A stretch of 64,000 nt of DNA from Omphiscola glabra (lineage: Eukaryota > Mollusca > Gastropoda > Lymnaeidae): the NCBI GenBank assembly GCA_964017045.1, contig OZ024794.1, positions 48,613,013 to 48,677,012 on the forward strand. Reading direction: 5' to 3'. Within the stretch, counting starts at the first letter, position 1, and each line of letters begins with the position of its first letter. This document shows, in pieces, positions 33,718-47,700 of this stretch. The notes beneath the pieces are model-generated. The model was given only the letters and a program-made list of their open reading frames with translations. It did no database searches and was not told where the DNA came from. The position numbers were made by a program, and so were the translations under genes.

Positions 33718-34876
33718 ACTATAGGCACGCGGAACGTCAGAACCATTTATGAAACATGGAAAGCAGCATAGGTGGCGACAGAAATGAGAACTTACAAACT
33801 CACACTGCTTGGAATATGTGATACAAGCTTGACAGTAAACTCTGGCCTCATGAGAAATGCTAATGTACTCGGGGCATGTGAAGGAAAATGCTCCACACAC
33901 GCAAGGAGTCGCTTTTATGTTGTCACGGGTGGCATTGATTGGATGGGAAGCCCATGGACCAAGAATAATAACAGCAACCTTCCGATCAAAGATCGCCATT
34001 GACTGGATAATGAAAAAATCCACAGATAAAAAGAGGAACGGGATACAGTGGACACTTTGGGAACAAATGAATGACCTATACTTTGCAGACGACATTGCAC
34101 TTCTGTCCCACAACCAGCAAAAAATGCAGGAAAAGACAAAGGACGTAGCCACCATTTCAGTACAGCTCGGACTGAATACAAATAAAAGCAAGATAAAGAT
34201 CATGAAGGTAAACTCAGCCAACCAAGAGCATATATCTCTCTGTCAGGAAACACACTGGAAGTAGTGGAGTCATTTACATACTTAGGCAGTACCATCGACA
34301 TAATTAGCGGATCCGACGTGGATTTAAGGGCTTGGATTGGAGAGGCTAGATCAGCATTTGTGCTATTAAAGAAAATATGGGTGTCGAAGGAGCTCAACCT
34401 GCAAACAAAAGTCATAATCTTTAACACAAATTTCAAAACAGTCCTATAATATGGAGCAGAAACTTGGAAAACAATAGCGATCATTACGCAGAAATAACAG
34501 ACTTTCATAAACACGTGCCTTAGAAAGATCCTGAACATCAAATGGCCAAATAGCATCACCAACAAAGATCTACTAGAAAGGACTTACCAGGCGCCCATTG
34601 ATGAAGACATCATAAAGACATCTAAATAAAAGATGGAGGTGGATGGGGCATACTTCGCGAAAACCCCCAGATAGCATCACCAGACAATCCCTAACATGGT
34701 ATCCACAGGGAAAAGGAAAGAGAGGAAGGCAAAAGAATACACGGAGACGCGAGCTAGAGGCAGACACGCAAAGTATGGGATACACCTGGAAGCAACTGGA
34801 AAGGAAAGCACAGGATCGTGATGAATGGAAAATTCTTGTGGGTGACCTATGCCACAGAAGGGGTAAAACGGCATAA
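33718..34876 (+). pseudogene. Non-LTR retrotransposon relic (endonuclease and RT joined)
   Basis: The first part reads TIGTRNVRTIYETWKAA, stop, VATEMRTYKLTLLGI: the start of an APE-type endonuclease. After an apparent large internal deletion it passes to RT sequence with LYFADDIALLSHNQQK, where YFADD is the catalytic palm motif, then SFTYLGSTI. The C-terminal module at about 34643-34876 has GKRGRQKNTRRRELEADTQ, YTWKQLERKAQDRDEW and LCHRRG. Frameshifts and stops are frequent. The tail ends in A-rich TAAGAAGAATAAAAAATAAG near 34890. Clade uncertain. Confidence 0.85.
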
Positions 34877-34899
34877 GAAGAATAAAAAATAAGAGACTG

Positions 34900-35602
34900 G
34901 TCTTTCTTTTAAATTTACACCCACTTTGTAACTTTGAAGTTACGTTTCGTTACAACAACAACAACAAAATTGCTTTCTTAAATCGCAGCAGCTTTTTAAA
35001 ATTTATTACTGAAACGCAAGTAGAAGTAGGCATAATTTATTTTTTTTAAAACAAATCTCCCTTTCCCTCTTCCACGCACACACTTTCCCAAACGTATTTA
35101 ATTTCATTGATGAATTGATGTCTTTGACTTTGTTGTTAAAAAGTACATTTACATTTTATTTATTTTTAATTGTGTGTCTGTGTATAGTGTATGACTATAT
35201 ATTTTGTGTGTTGAGCGATTTATAGTCCAATAAATTAATTAATTGTATGCGTTGAAGGGAAAATAGCGAAATTGATATCATTGATCATCGTCATCATCTC
35301 GTACATTTCAATATATATATAGTTTATGGAGGCGGAAAATTAATAATAATACATTTAGTTTTCAGAAAATTATTTACAACAACCGTTTAATTTACGAGTG
35401 AATATGCAAATCTTTATATTTTTATTTATTGCTTACATCGATTAGATATGGTATGTAATTAATTTAAAAAATAATTACAAGCGTAATGAAGGAATATTTT
35501 ATTTGACTTCTTCGTTAGTGAAAACCATAAACTGTGAAAAAAGAAAATGTTATAAAAAGATCTTCAACTCTCGCCGATTCCGACGAGAACTTGTAAGTTT
35601 TG
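34900..35602. other. Intergenic / beta-TrCP upstream region
   Basis: AT-rich and non-coding. The last 150 bp before the beta-TrCP ATG are less AT-rich and contain a CRE. Confidence 0.5.
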
Positions 35603-35610
35603 TGACGTCA
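35603..35610 (+). promoter_or_regulatory. CRE (TGACGTCA) in beta-TrCP promoter
   Basis: A perfect cAMP/ATF response element, 117 bp before the start codon. A second perfect copy is in intron 1 at 37046-37053. CREs are common in broadly expressed promoters; function here is inferred. Confidence 0.45.
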
Positions 35611-35726
35611 TACATTTTCTGTCCTGAGAATAAGGAAGACAGATAAGGGTGGAAACGGATTCGTTTTTTTTTAATGCCACGGTTTGAGCCATTGCTCCTC
35701 TCATACCAATTGCCTCTATGTAAATA

Positions 35727-38700
35727 ATGTCCGATATTTTAGAAACAGGATTTCAAGAAACAAATATGGAAACATGTAGCCTACCTGACGATACTGATAA
35801 AAAGGTAAAATAAATGAATATTCAGACTAGTGAATAGCATAAAAGATGAAAACTATAGACTATAGATAGTACTAAACAAACAGTGAACCACTATAGAACA
35901 CACATAGTATAGGCGTAGGTTTGTAGGCCTACGTTTTAAGGTGCCATACTAAAATACTATAATTAATATGCTTAATGGATTATTAACACTACTAAATATA
36001 ATTAACATGCCTAATCATCCTAATGGATGATTAACACACTAAATAAGTGGATAATACAGTATCAGTACCTTTTTAAGTATAACTATGACTATTCTATTAA
36101 AGTTTAATAGAATAGTCATTAAAGTTAATGATTGGTAGCCTTACATAGACACTATAGTATAGTGACTATACTAATAATAACACTAACTCTAACAGTAACA
36201 AACGGGCCTTATTTTGCCAGCTGCCCTTCTACATTTTTATTATTTAAATTTGAAGGAAATCTGAACTTGCCTAATTATTTAATATTACTATTGATATTGT
36301 TAACCCTAAATCCAAGTGAAAAGTTAAGATAAATGCACTATGAACTGATGGCGATGCCCAACACTGGGATTGTGTGAATCTATGACTTCATAATGATAGT
36401 GAATGTGAAGACAGACTTGACAGAACATGGCTAAAATGAAGTTAGCCCACAGTATATAGGTCATGGCGGTTTCTCGGTCAACTATCGGCGATCGGCAATA
36501 GTTCCATTTCTCAAAATATTTAGAAACTCAGCTCTGTATTTTGAGTTTTTTTTCTCCTCATTTTTAAAAATTTTTGTTTTACAATTAAAAGAAGGCGCAA
36601 GGGTCTCTCCTACCCAGAAATTATGTTTTTTCTTATTTTTATTTGGAAATTGGCGGTAGGGGTCTCCCTTCCCCAGAAAATTATGTTGAAATGTCCCATT
36701 AAATTGGACATAATAAGTAGCCTATATAAATGATAGGCAAATGGGTTTTTATTTTTCAACCAATATAAAAAAAACAGCACTTTTAACTCTGCTCATCTTG
36801 GGGTATCTGCAAGGGTAATTTTCTCTTTTTATTTCTTTTGAAACTTGTAATTTGAATTTAATATAAGCGGAATGGAAAATTTAATTTTAATTTATTAAAC
36901 TTATTTCATATTAACTGTATCGATCATCAGATTATGTTTTTGACGCAAATATCTCTCAGTGAAGAACCAGAAAGTTATCTTTCTCATTGTTCAGGTCCAA
37001 CTGTTAGTCCTGTCACACTAAATCCAGTGTTGGGATTCCTCAAAGTGACGTCACTGCACTTAGACTTAGGGTGAGACAACTCTTGGCAAAACCCATGCCA
37101 TTAATTACCCAGAGCAACTCTTGGCAAAACCCATGCCATTAATTACCCAGAGCAGTCCTCTGACATTTATCCATATCATGATTTATAAAATGATACCGTT
37201 ACTAGAAAGTAAGAGCTGCTAAACTATCTAGGCCCTATAGTAGTCAATCACAGCATTTCCCTAACTTTCAAGTTTGGCCGACTGGTGGACAGTTTCAAAA
37301 TTGCACTTGAGACCGGTGGCTTATTGATTTTTTATACTTTCTTTATTATTTGACCAGATATATTCATGTTGTGCGGACTGGCAACGAAAAGCTCACGGAC
37401 CAGTGCCAGACACTTTACAACCATATTTAGGGAATACTGGTCTATACTATCTCAATACTTCCTCTTTATATATGCCTAGTCTTCTATTGTCAATACACTA
37501 AAATGAATTTGATGGTCTAGGCCTGCATTTCTATTTTTGTATCAAAACTGATGCATAAATTTTAATAGTAGTAATATAAGTGTATAAGATTTAGGGCCTA
37601 CTTATTACACTCGTCACATGTCACCTATCCTTATATATTTTGCTAATCATTAAAGTATTTTAGTCTGCAAACAATAAATGTTTGCAATAAATTCAATAAT
37701 GAATAAAAGAAAAAGGCCACCACTTTTCCTACCAATTGCATTATACAGCATCTTTATTTTTTTTAAAGTACTTTATTTATTTGATTAAATTAATAATACA
37801 TTTACTATTGGTTTATTATTTATTATTATTTTTTTTTGAAATCTTGATATTTTTTCATAGTTTTATATATCATTATGAGAAAAATGGTGTAAGCGGTTTG
37901 TGAAAATCAACCAAGAGTGTTTGGTTTTGAAATCCAGTTTTTATTTAACATCCTTAATCTTGAGACAAACTTAATTGTTACCTGCTGCTTTTTGAATTTG
38001 AGACAGACACAACCATTGCACTACAAGGCTTCCTGAACTTAGTAATTATTGGTAAAATTATCTTGTCTGTACGTTTCAAATTGAGGCAGAAACATTATGA
38101 CTTGATTGATGACTGTATGGACTGAATTCATTCTAATTAAGCTTAGGTTATATAGAATATTTCCATAAACATCCTAGTGCTAGATATGCTGTATTTTTCT
38201 TATATTTAGAGAAAGAGTAAGATAAACAGAAATTCCTTTTATAAGAACTTAAAATTAGCTTATTTACAATTGGGCGACATGCTGAAATTTTTTTCAAAAT
38301 GCATATGCAAATTTTGATGCTTTGATAATCATACCTAGACTATACTGTAATCCAGTCAGTTAAGAACTACAAAATGTTAAATTGTTAATTGACTACTACT
38401 TAATTTCTTTTTAATCTGTACTTTTTAGTTCAACTCTTATCTGACATAATTTATTAAACTTTGACAGAATCTCTGTTAGGACTGAATTGTTTTTAAATGA
38501 TTATGGCTATTGGGCTGAATTAATTATCAGTGGTCCAGATTCTGTCACACCTTAATGCAAGTTTAACACACTTGATTTGCTTATACTGACTGCATTGTAA
38601 CACATTTGAATGAGCTGGCATGATTTGTTATATCATTAAATTAATTTTTGTAAAAACTTAGTTCAGATCTACAAAATTCATACATTTTATTTCTTTTCAG

Positions 38701-41700
38701 ATTGAAACTACACAGTTGATGCCATCCACTATCAATAAAGAACTCATGGAGTCCGATGAGTTTATTAGAGACAGAGACATATGTACAAAATACTTTGAAA
38801 ATTGGTGTGAGGGGCAGCAAGTTGTTTTTGTTGAACATTTACTATCTCGCATGTGCCATTACCAGCATGGTCAAATTAATGCCTTCCTCAAACCTATGTT
38901 GCAAAGAGATTTTATTTCAGCACTGCCAGGTAAAAATTTAATTACAATTTATTTAAATATTTCTTACACAATATCTATGAGTATGCATATTATTTATTTT
39001 TGCTTAAACTGGAATAAAGCTTGAGTGAGAGGGATGATTAAATAATGTCAGCTGTAAAATTTTTGAATTTAAAAAAAATTAAGGGCTGTTATATGGAAGT
39101 ATATTAGTTATTGTTTTTCAGTCTGTCATTTTATGTGTAAATTTATTTTCTTGGAATAGTAAAGGATAGAGTATATTTTTGTAAATTTCTTTTTTTTTTT
39201 TAATTCATCTCTCATACTCTGATCACTGTAAGCTTTTATTAGAGTGATAGAGATATGAGTGATGTACTTTTAAAAAAAGTAACGTTGTTTTAATATCTGT
39301 TTTGTTGTTTGTTTAATTGGCCATCGTAAAGGGTTTTCCAAAATTCATATAGTGGGACACACAAAAAAGTGTGGTGCAGAGGTAGAATATCTGTGGCAAA
39401 CTCTTTCTTTTGTTATTTTTCGGGGAAATAAGTTGCTTTGGGTCATTTCTAAAAAAAAAAGATTATTTTTAAACTTCAGACTCTATTCGCCAATGAATAA
39501 TGTTTATTAGAATCATAGAAATCTATTAATTTATTGCCTAACATATCACCTATTTTATAAAACTTAAAATATGCACAATATGATAAACTTTTGATTCTAA
39601 AAAGCAGATGATTCTTTCTAATAACCAGTGATCACAATAAACTTTGCCTACTGTATGTGTGTATATATTAATATATTTTTTAAAAAGGTATTTATTTATT
39701 GGGTATAACTTAAAAAATTAAAATATGAAAGTAAAATCAGTTATCAGATGTTATGGAACATTCTTTTTGTGTGCTTTTAATTTTTCAAATGTAATATTTT
39801 TAAGCCAAGGGCCTTGATCACATTGCTGAGAATATATTAGCTTATTTGGATGCAAAGTCATTATGTGCGGCAGAGTCAGTATGCAAGGAATGGTACAGAG
39901 TTATTTCAGAAGGAAATTTGTGGAAAAAACTGATTGAACGAAAAGTGCGCACTGATAGTTTGTGGAAGGGCCTCTCTGAAAGAAGATCATGGTGAGTAAA
40001 AATATTAATATTAACAGAGTTCAAAATTAATTATTGTTGAAAATGGCTATGGTATTTTATCTTTTGTATTAAAGTTCCAAATATATTTCATACTTGCATC
40101 TTTTTTAAATACTAATCTACTGATTTGATTAAATCAAAGAAGTATTATTACATAAATTGTCATTAATTTTATCATAATCATTTGTTTTGCATTAAACATT
40201 TATTGGAAACTTATGAAACAAATAGTTGATCTCGAACATTTCAGTTCCAAATGCCTTATTAGAGAGTTTGCAGAAGAAGCCCTCATTTGCATTTTAACTC
40301 TAAACCTTTAAAAATTGAAGGGTAAAAATGATTTCAGAATTACCTCAGAGNNNNNNNNNNNNNNNNNNNNNNNNNNNNNNNNNNNNNNNNNNNNNNNNNN
40401 NNNNNNNNNNNNNNNNNNNNNNNNNNNNNNNNNNNNNNNNNNNNNNNNNNNNNNNNNNNNNNNNNNNNNNNNNNNNNNNNNNNNNNNNNNNNNNNNNNNN
40501 NNNNNNNNNNNNNNNNNNNNNNNNNNNNNNNNNNNNNNNNNNNNNNNNNNGTGCTAATGTATTTATTTTAATTAGTTATAGGTAATTTGTTCTAAAATTG
40601 CATGATTTGCAACTTGTGTTGAGTTATTATTATTATTATTACTACTGTGGTCGGTTATAGCGTGGTACCCCATCCAGCCTAGGGCTAGGCTCACCATGCT
40701 TAACATAAAAATTAGCAAAGAGAAACATGACATTATAACAGTAACATAAAATTATTTAATTTAAAACAGCTTTGTAAAAATACTGACTTTGCCCACCCAG
40801 GTACTATGTACCCCTGTCTAGCCATGGAGTAAAAGTAAAAACCATGTATTAATTTGTATAATGCAAGAAATTTTGGGTAAAAAAATGTTACATAAACTAG
40901 GGGTTTGCATTATATGCACGTGTGATTTTTCTTTGCTAGTGGACAATATTTTGTATTAAATTAATGCATATGCAATCAAATACTCTTTTGGCCGAATTGG
41001 CTCACTCACATTCGGTGAATGAGCGCTCATTGTATCTGCCCATACCACAAGTAATGTAAGTAGCGCTCCTTTACGGGATATTAGCAGTTATCAATCAAGG
41101 AAAAATAAAATCTTAAGAAATAATACACCTGTGCAAAAATACTCCCTTCATCATCCAAAAGTGGTCATAAAATTAACAGCTGTCAATTCAACTTTCCCTG
41201 CATTTATATATCAAAATGTCCTTACAAGCTATTGATGTCTTTGCACCATGGGAAAAGTAGCAGTTTTATGTAGTTATATGTGTAAGATGTGGCATGAAAA
41301 AATAACCATACCACATAACATGCTAAAGAAAAAACTTAAGGTTTATTTTTATTGGAATCGTTACAATAATTTATCATCGAATTTCCTATTAAAACCATCT
41401 AGATTAAATTTAAAAAATAAATAGCATTTTATATTTCATAAGCTGATTAATATGTAAAATGTCAGATTATCAATTATATACAAACTTAATCTTAATAAAT
41501 CTTTTAAATAATCATATTTTAAAGATATCAACATTCCTTTTTTTTTTTTCCCAGAGAATAGAAAACAACTGGCGAACAGGTCGACATCAGTTGCAAAGAA
41601 TTCACTGTCTTAGTGAGACTAGCAAGGGTGTTTATTGCCTTCAGTATGATGACAACAAAATCATCAGTGGATTAAGAGATAATACAATTAAGGTTCTTTT

Positions 41701-44700
41701 TATTTTCTTCATTATCTTAATATGGTAATAACAATTAAGATTCTTCTTCATCCACCCCCACCTTATTAGAGCTTTAAAAACACTTTCCTTAAACAAAATA
41801 CAATTAATTTTAAATAAAATATATCAAGTTTGTTAGAAATAGTTTAATGTCATTTTTTTATTTTACCTATTTCTTTTCAGATATGGAATAGAAATACATT
41901 AGAATGTATTCAAGTCCTAACAGGCCATACTGGATCTGTACTCTGTCTTCAGTATGATGAAAATATTATAATATCTGGATCTAGTGATTCTACTGTAAGG
42001 TAAATAAGCTTTGCTTCTTATTTCTTAATACTCCTAACCTGATCATTATATATTGACATACTAAGAAAATTGTTTTCAAATTATCTATTATTATTATTCT
42101 TCCATTTGTGACTACCGGTAGCCAGCATAAACTGTGCGAAGAGTATTTTCTATATAATATTGGTAGAATTTGTCTTCCTATTAATGGAATGGAACATTTT
42201 TTCATTTTCTAAATCTTTTTCCTTCACATATACAATTGTTTCACAAGTAGCCTTGAAGATCATTGCATATAATGAGATATACAAAACACATTGTAGCACA
42301 CTCTTGGGCCTTAACATATATCTAAACCCACTTGATGCCCTCCCAGTTGCTCATGTAAACCTGCCTCCTCTGAAGCCTACAACCTTTCACTGCATAATGC
42401 TTGTTCATTGTGCCTGGCCAGCTATTATAAACAGGATTTTTAAAGTTATTTGCTATTCTAGGAAGAACATAGCTATTCATTAGGAGTAAATTCAACAGTT
42501 TTTATTTTCTTCTGTTTCTCGTTAACAGGATTTAGAAGTTGAGCTTGGCTTTCCATGCTCTTAATTTTAATTAAGTTATTAGCAAAATGATATGATGAGA
42601 CTACCTGTTTAAAAAGACAAATGTAGAATTTAGTGAAATTGCTGCAGAACGTGATATTAGTAATACTATGGTTGAAGATGGCGGGGGTTCAGGACAGAGC
42701 TCTATTGTTGCTAAGGTAACTTATAGGATGGACAGAAATTGCTGTTATTTTAGGGAGGACATTGTTAAGGGGGTGAGGTTAAGGTTAATAGATTCTCACA
42801 TCTTGAGTAGGAGGGGATTGTTTCTTTTGATAATATTATGTTTCGGGCCTTCCAGACTTTGCATGGTAATTTTGGAGTTAACAGCGGGAAATTCTAATTG
42901 ACCGGAAATTAGGGGACTGGGATGTGTTATTAGAAAGCATTTGTGGGCCACCTATTTATGGAGGTAGAGAATGGTATATAAGACAGAACTCTTCATGACA
43001 TGGGTAGTTGAGTAGGAGAGAGAGAAAAGAGCTGAGAGAGCAGTTGATAGGGAATAGTTACAAGAGATCAGGATACGAGTTGACTAGTGGAACACAGGAA
43101 TAGATGAGACGATATAGCTCAGCAGCTTAGAAAAAGTCGTAGCTACAGAGATACATATATATAGTTGACAGTTAGTGACACCAACTGAAGAACTTTTTTA
43201 TCTTAGTAATATTAGTAATGAACATATTATTTTCATCATCTGGACACCTGGAGTTTGAGTTGTTTAGTTTTCATTCAAGTCTACATTGTGCTTTGTCTGT
43301 CCCTAAGCCTAGATACTTAAAATATAAATCGCAGAGAGGAGCTGTCCTGTACTAACCACTACTAAATCAATACATTTTGTGATAAGTCAGGACCGGAGCC
43401 CTCCTCCGTAACAACCTTTCTGTGACACATGGTGATGACATTATTTAATCAAACTTAGTTTCATTTTTTAATTTATTTTTAATTTTATTTTTTATGTTCC
43501 TGGTCCTAAAATACCCATGACCTTGGGGAAAATTTCCACAAACTTATACACGATCAAACAAGATCACTTGATTATAAAATTAAATAAGTTTAATTTATTT
43601 CCATCTAAGTTTGTCTTTTAGTAGTCCAAAGCTATCAAAATTTATCACAGGGAGAAAAATATCTTAGAATCGGTGTAGAATAGCATAGAAGAAGGTTATT
43701 TATATGCCCTTTTTTTTTTTTCTGAAAAGCCAGGGCTAAGACTAGGGGTACACTTTGTGTTTCTTTTATGTCCAAAGCACACAGTAGTAAGTCAATAGAT
43801 TGCCACTATCATTTTATAATCCTTTTTCAAAACATGATAATAATCCTTTGAATTATTTGCAGTTAGAATAGCAGTTTATGCATTTTCGACACCTCTATAC
43901 ATAGAAAAACATTACTAAGAAAAAACATTAGAATTTATCCAATGATGCTGGGTTAATATGACCTTTCACAAGTTATGTGGTAAATCCTGCACTCAGTATT
44001 TACAACACATATTTATATATGGACTGTTGATCAAGGGTAAGGTATGGGAGACCAAAATATCAGAGGGTTACTTATAGCAAAGTAAAGACAAAGATTAAGA
44101 AAAATATAACAATTTTTTTTATATCAGATATAAGGCAAACCATATTTATAATAGCACCCATAAAGAAAAAATAAAAAGGACAAGATAAAATTTTGGCTGT
44201 TTTCCTAGTTGAAATCTTGTCATCAAAGTAGTCTCAGGTGTTCGACAAAATAGGATCGAAGGGATTAATTCAAAAGGAACTATATTTTCTTAGAAAAAGT
44301 TACTTGCAATAATATTTAAACATAGTCTTTTTTGAGAATTTTATCAAAATTTCCCTCCTTCCAGAGTGTGGGATGTACACTCAGGTGAAATGATGAATAC
44401 ACTGATCCATCACTGTGAAGCTGTGCTGCATCTTCGATTTTGTGATGGTATCATGGTAACCTGTTCCAAAGTGAGGATGAGCATTATTTTTTTTTAAGTT
44501 CTTAAAAATAATTTAGAAAGTCCTTTGTTTCTAAGTTTTAAAGAGTTCCAAAATTTTAATGCATAGAAGGGTTATCGGGAAGATTTTTTGAAGTATGTAT
44601 AACTTACTGATTTTGGATTCAAAACATTACCTATTTTCATTTCAAAATGCTTTGGATACAAATGCTTAAAATATCCATTTGATATATTCAGGACAGATCA

Positions 44701-47700
44701 ATTGCTGTATGGGATATGCAGTCACCAACGGAAATTAATCTCCGTAGAGTTTTAGTTGGTCACAGAGCAGCAGTTAATGTTGTTGACTTTGATGAGAAAT
44801 ACATTGTTTCGGCATCTGGTGACAGGACAATAAAGGTAATGACACTAGTATTTATAAAGGTGATTTTTTTTTCCGGGACTCAGTGGCAAAATATTTCTAT
44901 TTGCTGTCTTTGCTTTTTTAAAAAATATTATAATTTTTTTTGTTTTGCTGTTCGTTTTTTTCAGTGAAGAAGCCATTTTTGCATACACATTTGTTGTTTT
45001 CACATCCTGTGTGCTTTGTTTTTCTGTAATAGCATATTCTATAAAGTTGAATATTATCTATATTAAATTCATTAACATAAATTGTCTTTATAGGTATGGA
45101 ATACATCAACTTGTGAATTTGTGCGGACATTAAATGGACACAAGCGTGGCATTGCCTGCTTGCAGTACAGAGAAAGGCTTGTTGTCAGTGGTAGCTCGGA
45201 TAACACTATAAGGTTGAAAATTACTTTTCATTTATAGAAATAATATGGAAGAATATTCTCTTCTATGATTACAACAGTTACTAAGCTCTTAGAAAATCTT
45301 TAAAATTCTTACTTAATATGTTTAAAACACAATTTTTTAATGCATTATCTTTTCAATTGAAATAATGGAGGAACATTTCATTCCCCTTGTGCTTCCCAAC
45401 ACAATTTGGTTTTGACTATTTTATGACACTTGTCACTCTTCCTTGATTAATTTATTAAAGACATCTCTGTTTAAAAGTTTATTAGACGCTTTAACTTCCA
45501 ATGCAGACTTTGGGACATTGAATGTGGAGCTTGCCTAAGGGTGCTAGAGGGTCATGAGGAACTAGTCAGATGTATTCGTTTTGACAGCAAGAGGATCGTC
45601 AGCGGTGCATATGATGGGTATGACAAAAACAAATTATCTCACAATTTGTCAGAGACACAAATTATACACATCCACAAAAATAATATTGCAATTTCAATAG
45701 TTAAATGATTGTATCCCTTTTAATCCACAAAGCATATCCAGACCTGTTAACTCTATAATTTCGGTTTAAAATGTACGATTTTGAGATGTCTTTTACGATT
45801 GTACACCTAGACCTGTTTGTCAACTTCTATACTCCTGGATTGGATCTTTCATCAAGTTCTCACACTATTTCAATCATTAGTAAATAACTCAAAGTCCTTT
45901 TAGTAAATATAACTTTTATTATCAGGAACACAAGGCACACATCTCTCTTCCCTAAGGTTCTACACCGTAACTATCCAACCTCCTCTTGTTCAACCGCCAT
46001 CTACATTTCACTCTCCACACAACACTCAACTAATCCGTCACTTCCCCTACCCAAATACGTCATAACATTCACACACAATATACAACGCTACACCTATACT
46101 CTCTAACTCAACATGATTTACTTACAAACATAACTACATTGATTTCATACCCTTGACACTGTCAGAACTTCCGGCGAGCATCAAGATGGCTGCCTTAGAA
46201 ATTTTGTATATTGAATTTGATGACAAAAAACAGGAAATCGTTTCTGTCATTATTGTTTTAATAATAACAAATTCAATTCAGGACACTAGGTACTGTCTTG
46301 AGAACGAGACTACGCCTTACAGGCATGTATAGGCTCGTGCTCTTGATCACATGTAATTTTAATTGGTGCAGCTCTGTGAACAGTGCCACCATCTTTGTCA
46401 AGATGGCTGCCTTAGAAATTTTTGTGTTCTGAATTTGTTAACAAAAAACAGGAAAGCGTTCTGTCATTATTGTTTCAATAATAAAAATTCAATTCTGGAC
46501 AATAAGTTCTGTCTTGAGATCGAGACTATGCCTTACAGGCATGTATAGGCTCGTGCTCTTGATCACATGCAAGGTGAAGCTCTGTGAAAATTGCCACCAT
46601 CTTTGTTGACCGGACGATGATATACAAACGTGATTGCCTATTGTCAATGAATGCCCAGCATACGCACTTGACCGCTGACCTCGTATGTCGCCTGAAGGAA
46701 CTGTCCATTGGTTGAGGCCTGCCCCGAAAGCGTATCCATCGTGGTGGTAGACGGAAAATAGAAATAAAACAACTTGGCACTACTTCGTCGTCAAGGCTTA
46801 CTCTACGCTATTCTGACCCAGCCAACCTTATTTGCATTAACACCTCTCCACCTTCCGGCAGATTGACCAAGTGATGAATGGAAGTGCACCGATCTCGCTC
46901 CGCCTGGTTATTCTGCCCTGTCATTTCCTCGTCCATCTCGTGGTTGTGGCCTTGCTGTCATCTACAAGGACAATTTGTGCCATTATCTAGCCTTTGTCAT
47001 CATGATCATGTTTACTAAATTATATGTACAGCGTGGTGAGCCCATCCCTAGGTTGGAGTACTACGCTTTATAAAACTTCGTATAATAATAACTATCATTT
47101 TACAAGACCCGGTTGAAATTTTTTTTATTCCAATGGTTTTTGTGGCCTGCCTGATGAATCACAAATGAATTTTTTCATTAAATTAGCAATAATTAAAATT
47201 TTTGGAATAAACGCACATTTTAAATATATATGCATCATATTTTGTGATGGAATGCACCATTTCGGTTTTCCACAAGCTTTACCATTAAGCGTAGAATGAT
47301 GCATAACTATTCAGGTCAATACAGAAGTGCATCTCTTGTATATTTATTTATTTACTATTATAATTACCATTAAATTTTGTTGTATTTTGAGGTGGTAAAG
47401 TAGTACTATTTTGGGAGTTCAGTGTAACCAAGTCTGCATATCTAGCAAACACAGTAAGATATCCAAAATTCGGATTTCCTAATCAAAAGAAAAAAATTCT
47501 GCAGAGCGAGAAAAGCAATGTGATTTGAAGTGAATGCATTTGCATATCTAAACATGACTAAATTCATTGTTAAAAACATTCATGGGGTCTGCCATGACAG
47601 TAATCATACACAATTCACATGATAAACTAGGGCCTTAGTGATCATGACCCAGAGTGTCAATCTGGGGCTATGTACAAACAATGAAAGATGTTTCCATAAA

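Larger units (their letters stand above)
35805..38700. other. Beta-TrCP intron 1
   Basis: AT-rich. It contains the palindrome at 36085-36119, a 37-bp direct duplication at about 37078-37152 (CAACTCTTGGCAAAACCCAT) and the CRE at 37046. No nested gene seen. Confidence 0.6.

Noticed and set aside
33685..34221. 178-residue minus-strand protein
   Set aside because: Antisense shadow of the LINE RT relic.
40315..40585. Open frames through the N gap
   Set aside because: They consist of unknown bases and carry no information.
42668..42901. 77-residue plus-strand gene in a beta-TrCP intron
   Set aside because: No recognisable domain, and it lies within an LTR-like repeat.
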